Source: Actinospica sp035493475 (lineage in GTDB: Bacteria > Actinomycetota > Actinomycetes > Streptomycetales > Catenulisporaceae). From it: a stretch of DNA of 64,000 nucleotides. Position numbers and translations under genes: made by a program. Positions 40,807 through 49,203 of this stretch are shown here, one piece after another; positions within the stretch are counted from its first letter, which is position 1, and each line of letters starts with the position of its first letter. The DNA lies in NCBI GenBank assembly GCA_035493475.1, contig DATJIF010000103.1, positions 1-64,000 on the forward strand. The letters run 5' to 3'. A model generated the notes under the pieces. It saw nothing but the letters and a program-made list of their open reading frames with translations. It searched no databases and was not told where the DNA came from.

Positions 40807-40858
40807 GTACCTGAATACGCGGCGGGGTCAGGGGCGGTTGCCGGCCGGTGGAGAAATA

Positions 40859-40897
40859 CCCGCGGCCCCCGGAATCGGAGATTCCGGGGGCCGCGGG
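40859..40897 (-). terminator. Strong terminator after ndh
   Basis: CCCGCGGCCCCCGGAATC (40859-40876) pairs perfectly with its complement at 40880-40897 around a GGA loop: 18 bp without mismatch. It sits 21 bp past the ndh stop on the minus strand. Confidence 0.85.
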
Positions 40898-40918
40898 ACG
40901 AACTGTGAAGATACCGCG

Positions 40919-42331
40919 TCAGGCCGCGACCTTCTCCTTGGGCGCGTCGGCCTTGGGGGCCTCGATCGCGGGGGCCGGGGCCGGGACCGCGACCTCGCTG
41001 AACTCGCCGCGGGGGCTCTCGAAGGCGGTCAGCGAGACGGCCTCGCGGCGGAAGAAGCCGGCGAGGATCCAGTCCATGCAGACCCGGACCTTGCGGTTGA
41101 AGGTGGGGACCCGGCTGACGTGGTACGCGCGGTGCATGAACCACGCGGGCCAGCCGCGCAGCTTGGTGCCGTAGACGTTGGCGACGCCCTTGCCGATGCC
41201 GAGGCCGGCGACCGAACCGACGTGCTTGTGCACGTAGTCGTTGACGCTCTTGCCGCGCAGGGCCGCGACGATGTTCTCGGCGAGGACCTTGGCCTGGCGC
41301 ACGGCGTGCTGCGCGGACGGGGAGCACCAGTTGCCCGCGCCCTTGGACAGGTCCGGCACCTGGGCGCAGTCGCCCGCGGCCCAGACGTAGTCGGTGCCGA
41401 CGACGCGCAGGTTCGCCTGGGTGTCGACGTGGCCCTTCGGACCGAGCGGGATGCCGAGGCTCTCGACGACCGGGTTCGGCTTGACGCCCGCGGTCCACAC
41501 GATGGTGGAGGCGTCGAGTTCGGTGCCGTCGGAGAGCACCACGTGCTTGTCCACGCAGGAGTTCAGGAAGGTCTTCATCTTGACCTGGATGCCGCGCTTG
41601 CGCAGCTCCTCGGCCGTCCACACGCCGAGCTCGGGGCCGACCTCGGGCAGGATCCGGTCGGCCGCCTCGACGAGCAGGAAGCGCAGGTCCTCGGGCTCGA
41701 CGTTGCTGTACCACTTGCAGACGTCGCGGGCCATGTCCTCCATCTCGGCGATGGCCTCGACGCCGGCGAAGCCGCCGCCGACGAACACGAACGTCAGCGC
41801 CTTGCGACGCAGCGCCTCGTCCTTGATGGAGTCGGCGAGGTCGATCTGGCCGATGATGTGGTTGCGGAGGCTGATGGCCTCCTCGACCTGCTTGAAGCCG
41901 ATGCCGTTCTCGGCCAGGCCCGGGATCGGCAGGGTGCGCGGCACGGAGCCGACCGCGACGACGAGCTGGTCGAAGCCGAGGTCGTAGGCCTCGCCCGCGT
42001 TCGGCTCGATGCGCGCGGTGCGCCGGGCGTGGTCCACCTCGACGACCTTGCCGGTGACGACCTCGGCGTTCGGGCCCTTGATGACGCGGCGCAGCGGGGC
42101 GACGATGTTGCGCGGCGCGATGGAGCCGGCCGCGGCCTCCGGCAGGAAGGGCTGGTAGGTCATGTAGGAGCGGGGGTCGACGACGGTCACGACCGCCTCG
42201 CCGCGCTTGAGGTTCTTCAGGATCCGCTGCGCGGTGTACAACCCGACGTAGCCGCCGCCGATGACGAGGATGCGCGGCGGGATGTTGGCCGGGGACACGG
42301 GGGCAGGGGCGTGTTCAACGACATTGCTCAT
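40919..42331 (-). CDS. ndh: Type II NADH dehydrogenase
   Basis: A non-proton-pumping respiratory NADH:menaquinone oxidoreductase of 470 residues. The FAD loop RILVIGGGYVGLYTAQRI is near 20-37, the NADH loop FVFVGGGFAGVEAIAEME near 175-192, and the second FAD motif VGTDYVWAAGDCAQVPDL near 310. The C-terminal region with AWFMHRAYHVSRVPTFNRK is the expected membrane-binding part. ATG 42331 (MSNVVEHAPAP) is chosen; ATG 42412 is in frame but would add a basic extension. A long leader lies upstream. Confidence 0.93.
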   Translation of the reverse strand: MSNVVEHAPAPVSPANIPPRILVIGGGYVGLYTAQRILKNLKRGEAVVTVVDPRSYMTYQPFLPEAAAGSIAPRNIVAPLRRVIKGPNAEVVTGKVVEVDHARRTARIEPNAGEAYDLGFDQLVVAVGSVPRTLPIPGLAENGIGFKQVEEAISLRNHIIGQIDLADSIKDEALRRKALTFVFVGGGFAGVEAIAEMEDMARDVCKWYSNVEPEDLRFLLVEAADRILPEVGPELGVWTAEELRKRGIQVKMKTFLNSCVDKHVVLSDGTELDASTIVWTAGVKPNPVVESLGIPLGPKGHVDTQANLRVVGTDYVWAAGDCAQVPDLSKGAGNWCSPSAQHAVRQAKVLAENIVAALRGKSVNDYVHKHVGSVAGLGIGKGVANVYGTKLRGWPAWFMHRAYHVSRVPTFNRKVRVCMDWILAGFFRREAVSLTAFESPRGEFSEVAVPAPAPAIEAPKADAPKEKVAA

Positions 42332-42512
42332 GTGGGGCTCGCTCACTCGATTCCTTCGACGCGTCCTGAACCTGCTTCGGTCGCTCGGCATCGAGCGGCT
42401 GTGGCCTTGCATGCGTTCCTCGACGCACAGCCACGGCGTTGGGGCAGTCAGTCGCGGAGGGAGGCGCCCCTTCAGGACACCTCGGTGTTACGAACTTCTC
42501 GCTTACCTCTTG

Positions 42513-42540
42513 ATTATACGAGCCAAGGGCGGGTGGCAAG
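42513..42540 (-). promoter_or_regulatory. Promoter of ndh with a leader of about 170 nt
   Basis: On the minus strand, CTTGCC (42540-42535), a 16-nt spacer and TATAAT (42518-42513) make a good housekeeping promoter. Transcription would start near 42505, leaving a leader of about 170 nt before the ndh ATG. No Rex-type site (TGTGAAC...) was seen. The 42332-42610 gap otherwise holds the adjacent gene's promoter. Confidence 0.5.
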
Positions 42541-42610
42541 CCACCACCGCGAGGCCCGGAATCTTAACAGTCTGCCAGAATTGTCGGACGTCCTCGTTAT
42601 CGTCGCGCTC

Positions 42611-43825
42611 ATGGGAACCACACTCTCGGCCGCCGAGGCCCGGCGCGCGGCGCTGCGCGCCCAGGGTCTGCTCGGCGCGCTGCCCGGTCGGACCGTGCCC
42701 GGCCTGCTGCGCCGGCTCGGCGCGATCCAGCTGGACACCATCTCCGTCCTGGCACGTTCCCAGGAACTGGTGCCGTTCGCGCGGCTCGGCGCGGTGGGTC
42801 GGCCGGCCGTGCACCGGGCCTTCTGGGAGCCGAAGGGTCCGGGGGCGGCACGCGCCGTCGAGTACTGGGCCCACGCGGCCTGCGTACTCCCTGTGGAGGA
42901 CTGGCCACTCTTCGCCTTCCGTCGGCGATCATATCGAAACCGTAACGATATGTGGGGGATGACTCCCGGTCATGTTTCGGTACGCGCCGTGTTGGACCGG
43001 CTGACCGCGGACGGACCGGTCACCACGACCGAGCTCGGCGGCGCGCGCAAGACCCCGGGGTGGTGGGAGTGGTCGGACGTGAAGCAGGCCGTGGAGTACC
43101 TGCTGGCCTGCGGCGACGTGGTGTGCGTGGAGCGCCGTGGCTGGCGGCGGGTGTACGACCTGCCGGAGCGCGCGCTGCCCGAGGCGACCCTGCACGACGA
43201 CCTGGCCGACCGGGAGTGCCACGTCGAACTGCTGGCGCGGGCAGGCCGGGCGCTGGGCGTCGGGACGAAGGCCGATCTGAACGACTACTACCGGCTGAAG
43301 AACGTCGCGGGGTTCGCGGACGTGGCCGAGGAGGCCGGGCTGGTCCCGGTGGAGGTGGACGGCTGGGGCCAGCCCGCGTGGGCCTCGCCGGAGGCGCTGG
43401 AGTTCCTGGAGTCCGGCGGGCGCGGCCGGCATCGCACCACGCTGCTGTCCCCGTTCGACTCGCTGATCTGGGAGCGGGCGCGCACGGAGCGGATGTTCGG
43501 TCTCACGCACCGGCTCGAGGCGTACGTGCCGAAGGCGAAGCGGGTGCACGGGTACTACGCGATGCCGCTGCTGCACGGCGGCGAACTGCTCGGCCGCGCG
43601 GATCCGGCGCGGGAGACGACGAAGGCGGGCGACGTGCTGATCGCGCGTCAGGTCTCGCTGCACACGCGCCGCGCGGTGGAGCCGATGGCGGCGGCGTTGC
43701 GCGAGGCCGCGAGCTGGGTCGGCTGCGAGCGGGTCCGGGTGGAGCGGGTCGAGCCCGCCGAGTTGGCGGAGCCGCTGCGCAAGGCGGCCGAGTCCGGAGA
43801 GGCGAGAATGGGCGCGGACGGTTGA
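42611..43825 (+). CDS. AlkX/YcaQ-like winged-helix DNA repair protein
   Basis: A protein of 404 residues of the HTH_42/YcaQ group (DNA glycosylases acting on interstrand crosslinks and bulky alkyl lesions). LLRRLGAIQLDTISVLARSQ near 33-52, YWAHAACVLPVEDWPLF near 86, WWEWSDVKQAVEYLL near 153, and the highly conserved LLSPFDSLIWERARTERMFG near 278-297 are present. ATG 42611 was chosen by this homology; the frame is open for a long way upstream with no support. A TetR gene follows 145 bp downstream. Confidence 0.85.
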   Translation: MGTTLSAAEARRAALRAQGLLGALPGRTVPGLLRRLGAIQLDTISVLARSQELVPFARLGAVGRPAVHRAFWEPKGPGAARAVEYWAHAACVLPVEDWPLFAFRRRSYRNRNDMWGMTPGHVSVRAVLDRLTADGPVTTTELGGARKTPGWWEWSDVKQAVEYLLACGDVVCVERRGWRRVYDLPERALPEATLHDDLADRECHVELLARAGRALGVGTKADLNDYYRLKNVAGFADVAEEAGLVPVEVDGWGQPAWASPEALEFLESGGRGRHRTTLLSPFDSLIWERARTERMFGLTHRLEAYVPKAKRVHGYYAMPLLHGGELLGRADPARETTKAGDVLIARQVSLHTRRAVEPMAAALREAASWVGCERVRVERVEPAELAEPLRKAAESGEARMGADG

Positions 43826-43970
43826 GCGACGGTTCGAGATCGGAAGCACGGGGGTGCGCACGGTGAAGTCGGGTGAGGCACGGGTCGGCGGGCGGCAGCG
43901 GGCGGGCGGGGGCGGCCGACGCGGCTGGAAACCCGGGCCGGGGGCGGCGGTGGGCGGCCATAATGAGTCG

Positions 43971-44687
43971 GTGACCTCCGTACCGAACAGCCCGCCACGC
44001 ACTCGGATGACCGGGAAGGAGCGCCGAGAGCAACTGCTGGAGATCGGCCGTTCGCTCTTCGCGGAACGCGGCTTCGACGCGACCAGCGTGGAGGAGATCG
44101 CGGCGAAGGCGGGCGTGTCGAAGCCGGTGGTCTACGAGCACTTCGGGGGCAAGGAGGGGCTCTACGCGGTCGTCGTGGACCGGGAGATGCGCACGCTGCT
44201 GGACCTGGTGACCTCGGCGCTGACCGGCGGGCATCCGCGCGAACTGCTGGAGCAGGCCGCGTTCGCCCTGCTGGACTACGTGGAGCACTACAGCGACGGC
44301 TTCCGGATCCTGGTACGCGACTCGCCGGTGGCCGCGTCCACCGGCAACTTCGCCTCGCTGATCAGCGACATCGCCACGCAGGTCGAGGGGATCCTGGCGA
44401 AGGAGTTCCGGCGCCGCGGCTACGACCCGTCGTTCGGGGCGATGTACTCGCAGATGCTGGTCGGCATGGTCGCGCTGACCGGGCAGTGGTGGCTGGACGC
44501 GCAGAGCCCGAGCAAGGACGAGGTGGCCGCGCACATGGTGAACCTGGCGTGGAACGGGCTGTCCGGTCTTGAGCACGAGCCGCGGCTGATGACCCGGCGC
44601 GGCTTCCGGGCGGCGCGGGCCCGGGCGCGGGTGCGGGCGGCCGAGAGCGGCGGCGCGTCGGACGCGGCCAGCGGCGCCGAGGGGTGA
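43971..44687 (+). CDS. TetR family transcriptional regulator
   Basis: A protein of 238 residues. The HTH spans about 14-62 (LLEIGRSLFAERGFDATSVE and VSKPVVYEHFGGKEGLY). The C-terminal half is ligand-binding; an Arg/Ala-rich tail follows. The GTG at 43971 is preceded by CATAATG near 43959-43965, a possible -10 for a near-leaderless start. The target is unknown. Confidence 0.88.
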   Translation: MTSVPNSPPRTRMTGKERREQLLEIGRSLFAERGFDATSVEEIAAKAGVSKPVVYEHFGGKEGLYAVVVDREMRTLLDLVTSALTGGHPRELLEQAAFALLDYVEHYSDGFRILVRDSPVAASTGNFASLISDIATQVEGILAKEFRRRGYDPSFGAMYSQMLVGMVALTGQWWLDAQSPSKDEVAAHMVNLAWNGLSGLEHEPRLMTRRGFRAARARARVRAAESGGASDAASGAEG

Positions 44688-44720
44688 CGGCGGGCCCGCA
44701 GCGGCCCGAGCAGACTCGAC

Positions 44721-44750
44721 ATCAAGATACTCGGCATCGAGTTTCTTGAT
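44721..44750. promoter_or_regulatory. 30-bp palindromic operator upstream of the MarR gene
   Basis: ATCAAGATACTCG (44721-44733) and CGAGTTTCTTGAT (44738-44750) are 12/13 complementary around GCAT. It ends 11 bp before the MarR ATG. The size and symmetry fit an autoregulatory MarR dimer site; ATCAAGA is close to the SoxR/OhrR-like family of symmetric sites but not diagnostic. Confidence 0.7.
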
Positions 44751-44761
44751 AGAATCAGAGT

Positions 44762-45289
44762 ATGAGCGAGGAGTCGCGTGCCGCCGCCGAGCCCGGCACC
44801 CTGGACGAGGTGGACCGGCTCGTCTCGGCGTGGCGGCGGGAGCGGCCCGACCTGGACGTGAGCCCGCTCGAGGTGCTCAGCCGGGTCACCCGGCTCGCCC
44901 GGCACCTGGACCGGGCGCGGCGCACGGCCTTCGCCGAGCGCGGGCTCGAGACCTGGGAGTTCGACGTGCTCTCGGCGCTGCGCCGCGCGGGCACCCCGTA
45001 CCAGCTCTCCCCCGGCCAACTGCTCACCCAGACCCTCGTCACCTCGGGCACGATGACGAACCGGATCGACCGGCTCGCGGCGAAGGGCCTGGTCGTGCGC
45101 GGCCCGGATCCGAGCGACCGGCGCGGCGTGCTGGTGCGGCTGACCGACTCGGGTCGCGAACTGGCCGACGCGGCGATGGTCGGGCTGCTCAAGAACGAGC
45201 GCGACCTGCTCGCCGCGCTGCCGGAGGCCCGGCTCGCGGCGCTCGCCGACCTCCTCAGGGAACTGACGGTCCAGTTCGAGGCCGAATAG
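44762..45289 (+). CDS. MarR family transcriptional regulator
   Basis: A protein of 175 residues with a longer N-terminus than usual. The HTH and wing include LSPGQLLTQTLVTSGTMTNR and IDRLAAKGLVVRGPDPSDRR (about 79-120). The strong palindrome just upstream suggests autoregulation. No target transporter or oxidoreductase lies next to it. Confidence 0.9.
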   Translation: MSEESRAAAEPGTLDEVDRLVSAWRRERPDLDVSPLEVLSRVTRLARHLDRARRTAFAERGLETWEFDVLSALRRAGTPYQLSPGQLLTQTLVTSGTMTNRIDRLAAKGLVVRGPDPSDRRGVLVRLTDSGRELADAAMVGLLKNERDLLAALPEARLAALADLLRELTVQFEAE

Positions 45290-45393
45290 TCGGGGCTTCA
45301 TGCGAAGCCTGTCCGCATTTGTAGGCTTCCGCCCGTTCACCGCGGCTTTCCGAGCCCTTCCCCGCGAGGATACCCGCCAGTAGCATTCCGGCC

Positions 45394-46329
45394 ATGAATC
45401 GTCGAACCTTGCGATCAATGATGATCGCCGGAGCGGTCGCCGTGTGCTGCATAGCCACCGGCACCACCGCCGCCGAGGCCGCGACCGTGCAGAGCCCGTC
45501 CCACCGCGGGGGCGGCCGGCCGGGCGGCGAATACGACTACTACCTGGCCCTCGGCGACTCGCTGGCCTGGGGCTACCAGCCGGACGCCAGCGGGAACGGC
45601 GTCAAGTCAGGCCACGGATACGCCGACGACATCGCCGCCGACCTGCGCGCGCACGGCAACCGGAACCTGCACTACGTGAACCTCTCCTGCCCGGGCGAGA
45701 CGACCGGCACGATGCTGGACGGCGGCTGCCCGGAACTGGCGGGCAGCGGCCAGTCGTACAGCGTGCAGGAGGACGCCGCGGTCGCGTTCCTGAAGGCGCA
45801 CCCGCACGCGCGGATCCTGGTCACCCTGGACATCGGCGCCAACAACGTGGACCAGTGCCTGACCAGCAGCGGCTCCATCGACACCACGTGCGTCGCCGAG
45901 GGAGTGGCCACGGCGGGAACGCAGCTGCCGCAAATCCTCGCGAAGCTCAAGGCCGCCGCGGGCCGGCACGTCAGCTTCGTCGGCATGAACCTCTACGACC
46001 CGTTCCTCGCCGAATGGCTGACCGGCAGCAGCGGCCAGACGCTCGCCGAAGAGTCCGCCGCGCTTTCCACGACGTACAACGGCGTCCTCGGCGCGGACTA
46101 CGCACTCTTCGGCGTGCCGGTCGCGGACGTGTCGAGTGCCTTCAAGACCGACGACTTCACGGACACGACCTCGCTCGGCGGCGTGACCGTGCCGGTGAAC
46201 GTCGCGAATATCTGTGAGTGGACTTGGATGTGCGCTCCGGCTCCGGTCGGGCCCAACATCCACGCCAACAACGCGGGCTACGCGGTCATCGCGCGGGCGT
46301 TCGAGGCGAAGCTTCCGACGCGACGCTAG
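45394..46329 (+). CDS. Secreted SGNH/GDSL esterase
   Basis: A protein of 311 residues with a signal peptide (MIAGAVAVCCIATGTTAAEA, cleaved near 30). Block I is LALGDSLAWGYQ (Ser about 56), block III DIGANNVDQCL, and block V HANNAGYAVIARAF. Extracellular lipid or polysaccharide esterase. The last 60 bp are copied perfectly at 47396-47455, bracketing the ADP-ribosylglycohydrolase insert; this copy keeps the true C-terminus. Confidence 0.9.
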   Translation: MNRRTLRSMMIAGAVAVCCIATGTTAAEAATVQSPSHRGGGRPGGEYDYYLALGDSLAWGYQPDASGNGVKSGHGYADDIAADLRAHGNRNLHYVNLSCPGETTGTMLDGGCPELAGSGQSYSVQEDAAVAFLKAHPHARILVTLDIGANNVDQCLTSSGSIDTTCVAEGVATAGTQLPQILAKLKAAAGRHVSFVGMNLYDPFLAEWLTGSSGQTLAEESAALSTTYNGVLGADYALFGVPVADVSSAFKTDDFTDTTSLGGVTVPVNVANICEWTWMCAPAPVGPNIHANNAGYAVIARAFEAKLPTRR

Positions 46330-46330
46330 C
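46271..46330. repeat. Left copy of a perfect 60-bp direct repeat
   Basis: Identical to 47396-47455; ends one base past the SGNH stop. The bases before and after diverge completely between the two copies. Total unit 1125 bp from repeat start to repeat start. Confidence 0.95.
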
Positions 46331-46338
46331 AGCAGTGA

Positions 46339-46374
46339 TGTGGGGGGCGGGGCGCAAGCCCCGCCTTGCCCACA
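46339..46374 (+). terminator. Hairpin with GCAA tetraloop after the SGNH gene
   Basis: GGCGGGGC (46346-46353) pairs with GCCCCGCC (46358-46365) around a GCAA tetraloop; TGTGGG (46339-46344) and CCCACA (46369-46374) extend the stem across a small internal loop. It lies inside the insert, directly after the left repeat. Confidence 0.75.
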
Positions 46375-46413
46375 TAGAGGGCAGCCGACAACCGAGGCTT
46401 GGACCTCGCCAAG

Positions 46414-47331
46414 TCACAAGTCTTCGGCCCAGGTAGGCAGCGGCTCGCGGAGCTCAAGCCATGCGGACGGCGCAGCGCGGATGCCGACCCGCGCACCGAC
46501 GATGCCGCCGACGATCGCGCACGTGGTGTCAACGTCGCCAAGGCCTTCGGCCGTCGCCCAGAGCGCGTCTTCCACGCTGTCGGGGTGTCGGGCCGCACAC
46601 CAGAGTGCGAAAGGCACGGTGTCGGACGCACGGATTCGCTGCCCATTGCCGAGCAGATCAGCAACTCTCCACGGCGGGGTGTCCAAGCCCAACTCGCTCG
46701 CTTGCAGAATCCCCTCCCGAATCAGCCCTGATGGAGTGAGCTCCGCAACGCGTCGCAACATGTCAGCGCCCGCGATCGGTGGCGCGGACCGGCCGGCCGC
46801 CGAGAGCGCTGCGGCGAGTGCGACACCGATCGCTCCGGCTATGCCTTCCGGATGCAGGTGAGTGATGTGAGCCGATCGGGTCGCCTGGTCTACGACGCGA
46901 TCCAGATCCCGGTGGAACCAAGCGCCGAGTGGAGCAACGCGCATGGCCGCGCCGTTCCCCAGGCTGCCTTCCCCGCCAAACAGTGATCTTGCATGGGTCG
47001 CCCAGTTGCCGGAGTCCGAGCTCAACTTGGGCAACAGCTGGGTCATACCGTAGCCATAGCCTCGGTAGGGGTCGGCCTCATACGTCGCACCAAACATCTC
47101 CGCCAGGTGCTGCTCGCTGATCTGCCCGGTGGTGAAGAGCACCCGCAGGATCGGAATCGCCATGGCGGTGTCGTCCGTGTAGGAGAACGGTGCCTCGGTC
47201 GGTGTACGCCGCTCGCGGATCATGTCGATTGCCCGTTGGCCGTCACCCTGATGGAACCAACGCACGCCGAACCCATCCCCGAGCGCCAGGCCGCGCAGGC
47301 TGTCCCCGGCTGCTTTCCGATCACCTGTCAT
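46414..47331 (-). CDS. ADP-ribosylglycohydrolase
   Basis: A protein of 305 residues that removes ADP-ribose from proteins or other targets. The metal-binding motif TDDTAMA is near 52-58 and the distal motif GDVDTTCAIVGGIVGAR near 266-282, both intact; GNGAAMRVAPLG near 124 is family-typical. ATG 47331 (MTGDRKAAGDSLRGLALGDG) matches family starts; ATG 47373 would add a poor extension. The gene sits alone between two 60-bp repeats of the SGNH 3' end. Composition is less GC-extreme than its neighbours. It could act as an immunity factor against ADP-ribosylating toxins or reverse a cellular modification. Confidence 0.88.
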   Translation of the reverse strand: MTGDRKAAGDSLRGLALGDGFGVRWFHQGDGQRAIDMIRERRTPTEAPFSYTDDTAMAIPILRVLFTTGQISEQHLAEMFGATYEADPYRGYGYGMTQLLPKLSSDSGNWATHARSLFGGEGSLGNGAAMRVAPLGAWFHRDLDRVVDQATRSAHITHLHPEGIAGAIGVALAAALSAAGRSAPPIAGADMLRRVAELTPSGLIREGILQASELGLDTPPWRVADLLGNGQRIRASDTVPFALWCAARHPDSVEDALWATAEGLGDVDTTCAIVGGIVGARVGIRAAPSAWLELREPLPTWAEDL

Positions 47332-47395
47332 GCCGGCAATCGTGTCAGCCTCAACCAATACAGCGCAGCGCATTTCTGCCCGCTGAAGTCGACCG

Positions 47396-47455
47396 ACGCG
47401 GGCTACGCGGTCATCGCGCGGGCGTTCGAGGCGAAGCTTCCGACGCGACGCTAGC
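47396..47455. repeat. Right copy of the perfect 60-bp direct repeat
   Basis: Identical to 46271-46330. It carries a meaningless fragment of the SGNH C-terminus in one direction, but on the other strand it supplies the last 14 codons and stop of the XRE gene, so this copy is functional for that gene. Confidence 0.95.
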
Positions 47456-47725
47456 CGCGAGCAGCACTACGACGACGATGACGGGCGGGGCGGCGGATGC
47501 GGCGTGGGGAGCGGCTGCGTTCGCCGCGCCGATGAGGCGGTCCCGCTCGGCCTGGCCGAGTTCGAGTCCGGCCGCCAGCGCGGCCAGCGAGGACAGGCGC
47601 GGCCGGCGGCGGCCGGATTCGAGGACGCTGATCGCGTGCGCGGAGACCCCCGAGCGCTCCGCGAGCTCCTCCTGCGTCCAACCGGCCGTCAACCGGTGCC
47701 CGCGCAAGAGCTGACCGAAATGCAT
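47411..47725 (-). CDS. XRE-family HTH protein with C-terminal hydrophobic segment
   Basis: A protein of 104 residues. The N-terminal XRE HTH is clear (LRGHRLTAGWTQEELAERSG and VSAHAISVLESGRRRP, about 8-44). The C-terminus has a hydrophobic stretch VIVVVVLLAASVAS that could be a membrane anchor. ATG 47725 chosen; the upstream part of the frame lacks HTH homology. The last 45 bp lie antisense within the right 60-bp repeat. Before insertion the SGNH and XRE genes would have overlapped tail to tail at this segment. Confidence 0.8.
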   Translation of the reverse strand: MHFGQLLRGHRLTAGWTQEELAERSGVSAHAISVLESGRRRPRLSSLAALAAGLELGQAERDRLIGAANAAAPHAASAAPPVIVVVVLLAASVASEASPRTPAR

Positions 47726-47823
47726 AGCCTGATTCCCCCCGCTCGACTGGAACTTCCCCGACACCGTCGAAGCTAGGCGGGCCGGGGAGCTGGCATCCAG
47801 AACCCCGTACGTTCCCGTACACG

Positions 47824-47862
47824 CCCGCCCGCCCCCGGCCGATTGGACCGGGGGCGGGCGGG
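47824..47862. terminator. 15-bp GC hairpin after the small secreted protein
   Basis: CCCGCCCGCCCCCGG (47824-47838) and CCGGGGGCGGGCGGG (47848-47862) are perfectly complementary with a 9-nt loop. Lies 19 bp past the stop of the minus-strand secreted protein and upstream of the XRE gene. Confidence 0.8.
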
Positions 47863-47881
47863 TGCTGCGGCGGCCGCGGGT

Positions 47882-48241
47882 TTAGTACGGGGTGTCGCAG
47901 ACCGTGCCGTAGCCGCGGTCGATGTCGATGTTGTACGCGTACGCGCAGATCTGGTCGGTGAAGCCGGGGCCGTCGTAGAGGTTGAAGCCGGGCGGCTCGT
48001 CCTCCCGGCTGCCGTTCTGGATCATCCAGAAGGTGCACTCGATGATCGAGCTGCCGTTCCCGGTGATCGTGTAGTACGTGTACTGGTTGGTGCTGTTCAC
48101 CAGGTAGCGGTTGGCACTGCAGCCGTGATTGCTCACGCTGTCGAAGTAGCCGGGGCCGGCCGCCGAGGCGGTGCCGACGCTGATGCCGGTCACCAGCGCC
48201 GCACCGCCGAGCGTGACCGCTAGCGCGTGCTTGAGCTTCAT
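47882..48241 (-). CDS. Small secreted hypothetical protein
   Basis: A protein of 119 residues with a clean signal peptide (ALAVTLGGAALVTGISVGTA, cleavage near ASA, about 27). The mature part is Tyr/Asn-rich with four cysteines (HGCSAN, IECTFW, QICAYA, TVCDTP) that can form two disulfides. Family not recognised. RBS AAGGAAG supports the ATG at 48241. Confidence 0.7.
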   Translation of the reverse strand: MKLKHALAVTLGGAALVTGISVGTASAAGPGYFDSVSNHGCSANRYLVNSTNQYTYYTITGNGSSIIECTFWMIQNGSREDEPPGFNLYDGPGFTDQICAYAYNIDIDRGYGTVCDTPY

Positions 48242-48393
48242 CTACTTCCTTCCCTTCGGTCGTGGAATCGGGCTCTGATCCCCCGCACCCAGACTGGTCG
48301 AGCCGGCCGCGTCTCTCCATGGCGGCCGCTTGGCGTTCGTCTGGTGTTCGAGGGGCACGCGCAGAACGAGGCGGAGTGGTTAGATCCATCGTT

Positions 48394-49194
48394 ATGGATT
48401 CGAAACCGAGCACGCCGTACCAGTCCGATCTTGACGTGTACCTGGCCGCCCTCGACCGCGTCCTCCCGGCCGAGGCCGTGCACGGGGTCTATCTGACCGG
48501 CTCCGCCTCGCTGGGCGACTACCGCCACGGGCAGAGCGACCTCGACCTGCTGACGCTCACGACCCGGGCGCTGACCGAGGAGGAACTGACCGCCCTCGAC
48601 CAGATGCACAAGACCCTGGAGACCGGTTCCCAGCCGCACACCGACGCGCACTACATCGCCCGCGAGTACGTCGGGAAGCTGCCGCCGGAGGACGCCGCCG
48701 GGCACGGCCACGTGGTCGACGGGGACTTCAACCGCGGCCTGACCGGGCAGGAGCTCGTGACGTGGGCCAACCTCGCCCAGTGCGGGATCACCGTGCGCGG
48801 ACCCGAGGCGAAGTCGCTGGACGCGGCGCCGGACGCGGGCGTTTTCAAGGCCTGGAACCGCGGGAACCTCGAAGGCTACTGGCGGATGATCGCGCTGCAG
48901 GCACACCGCGCGGTCAGCGAGCGTGACCCGGGTGAGGAGTTCTCGCCTGTCTTCGCGGTCTGGTGCGGCACCGGGCCGGGGCGGCTGCACAGGACGATCG
49001 CGACCGGCGAGATCATCTCGAAGACGGCGTGCATCGACTACGTCGTCGGACTCTTCCCCGCGTACACCGAGCTACTCGAGCGGGTGAAGGCGAGCAGGCT
49101 GGGTGACGAGTCGGTCACGTTCACGATGGCGGATGGACGGCTGCTCGGGAATCTCGTCGAAGAGATCTGCGACTCGGCGAAGCAGCTGCCCTAG
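48394..49194 (+). CDS. Nucleotidyltransferase-domain protein (aminoglycoside adenylyltransferase-like)
   Basis: A protein of 266 residues. The Pol-beta-type motif GSASLGDYRHGQSDLDLL near 36-53 has the GS and DxD-type acids. The following domain resembles streptomycin/spectinomycin adenylyltransferases and related proteins of unknown substrate. It could inactivate an antibiotic or modify a small molecule. ATG 48394 chosen by motif position. Confidence 0.8.
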   Translation: MDSKPSTPYQSDLDVYLAALDRVLPAEAVHGVYLTGSASLGDYRHGQSDLDLLTLTTRALTEEELTALDQMHKTLETGSQPHTDAHYIAREYVGKLPPEDAAGHGHVVDGDFNRGLTGQELVTWANLAQCGITVRGPEAKSLDAAPDAGVFKAWNRGNLEGYWRMIALQAHRAVSERDPGEEFSPVFAVWCGTGPGRLHRTIATGEIISKTACIDYVVGLFPAYTELLERVKASRLGDESVTFTMADGRLLGNLVEEICDSAKQLP

Positions 49195-49203
49195 CGCACG
49201 GGC

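Noticed and set aside
40739..42610. Upstream extension of the AlkX-like gene
   Set aside because: The long open stretch is antisense to ndh; homology begins at the ATG at 42611.
42332..42610. Rex operator or riboswitch in the ndh leader
   Set aside because: No TGTGAAC-type inverted repeat and no recognised riboswitch core; only a promoter and a small GGTGGC/GCCACC stem were seen.
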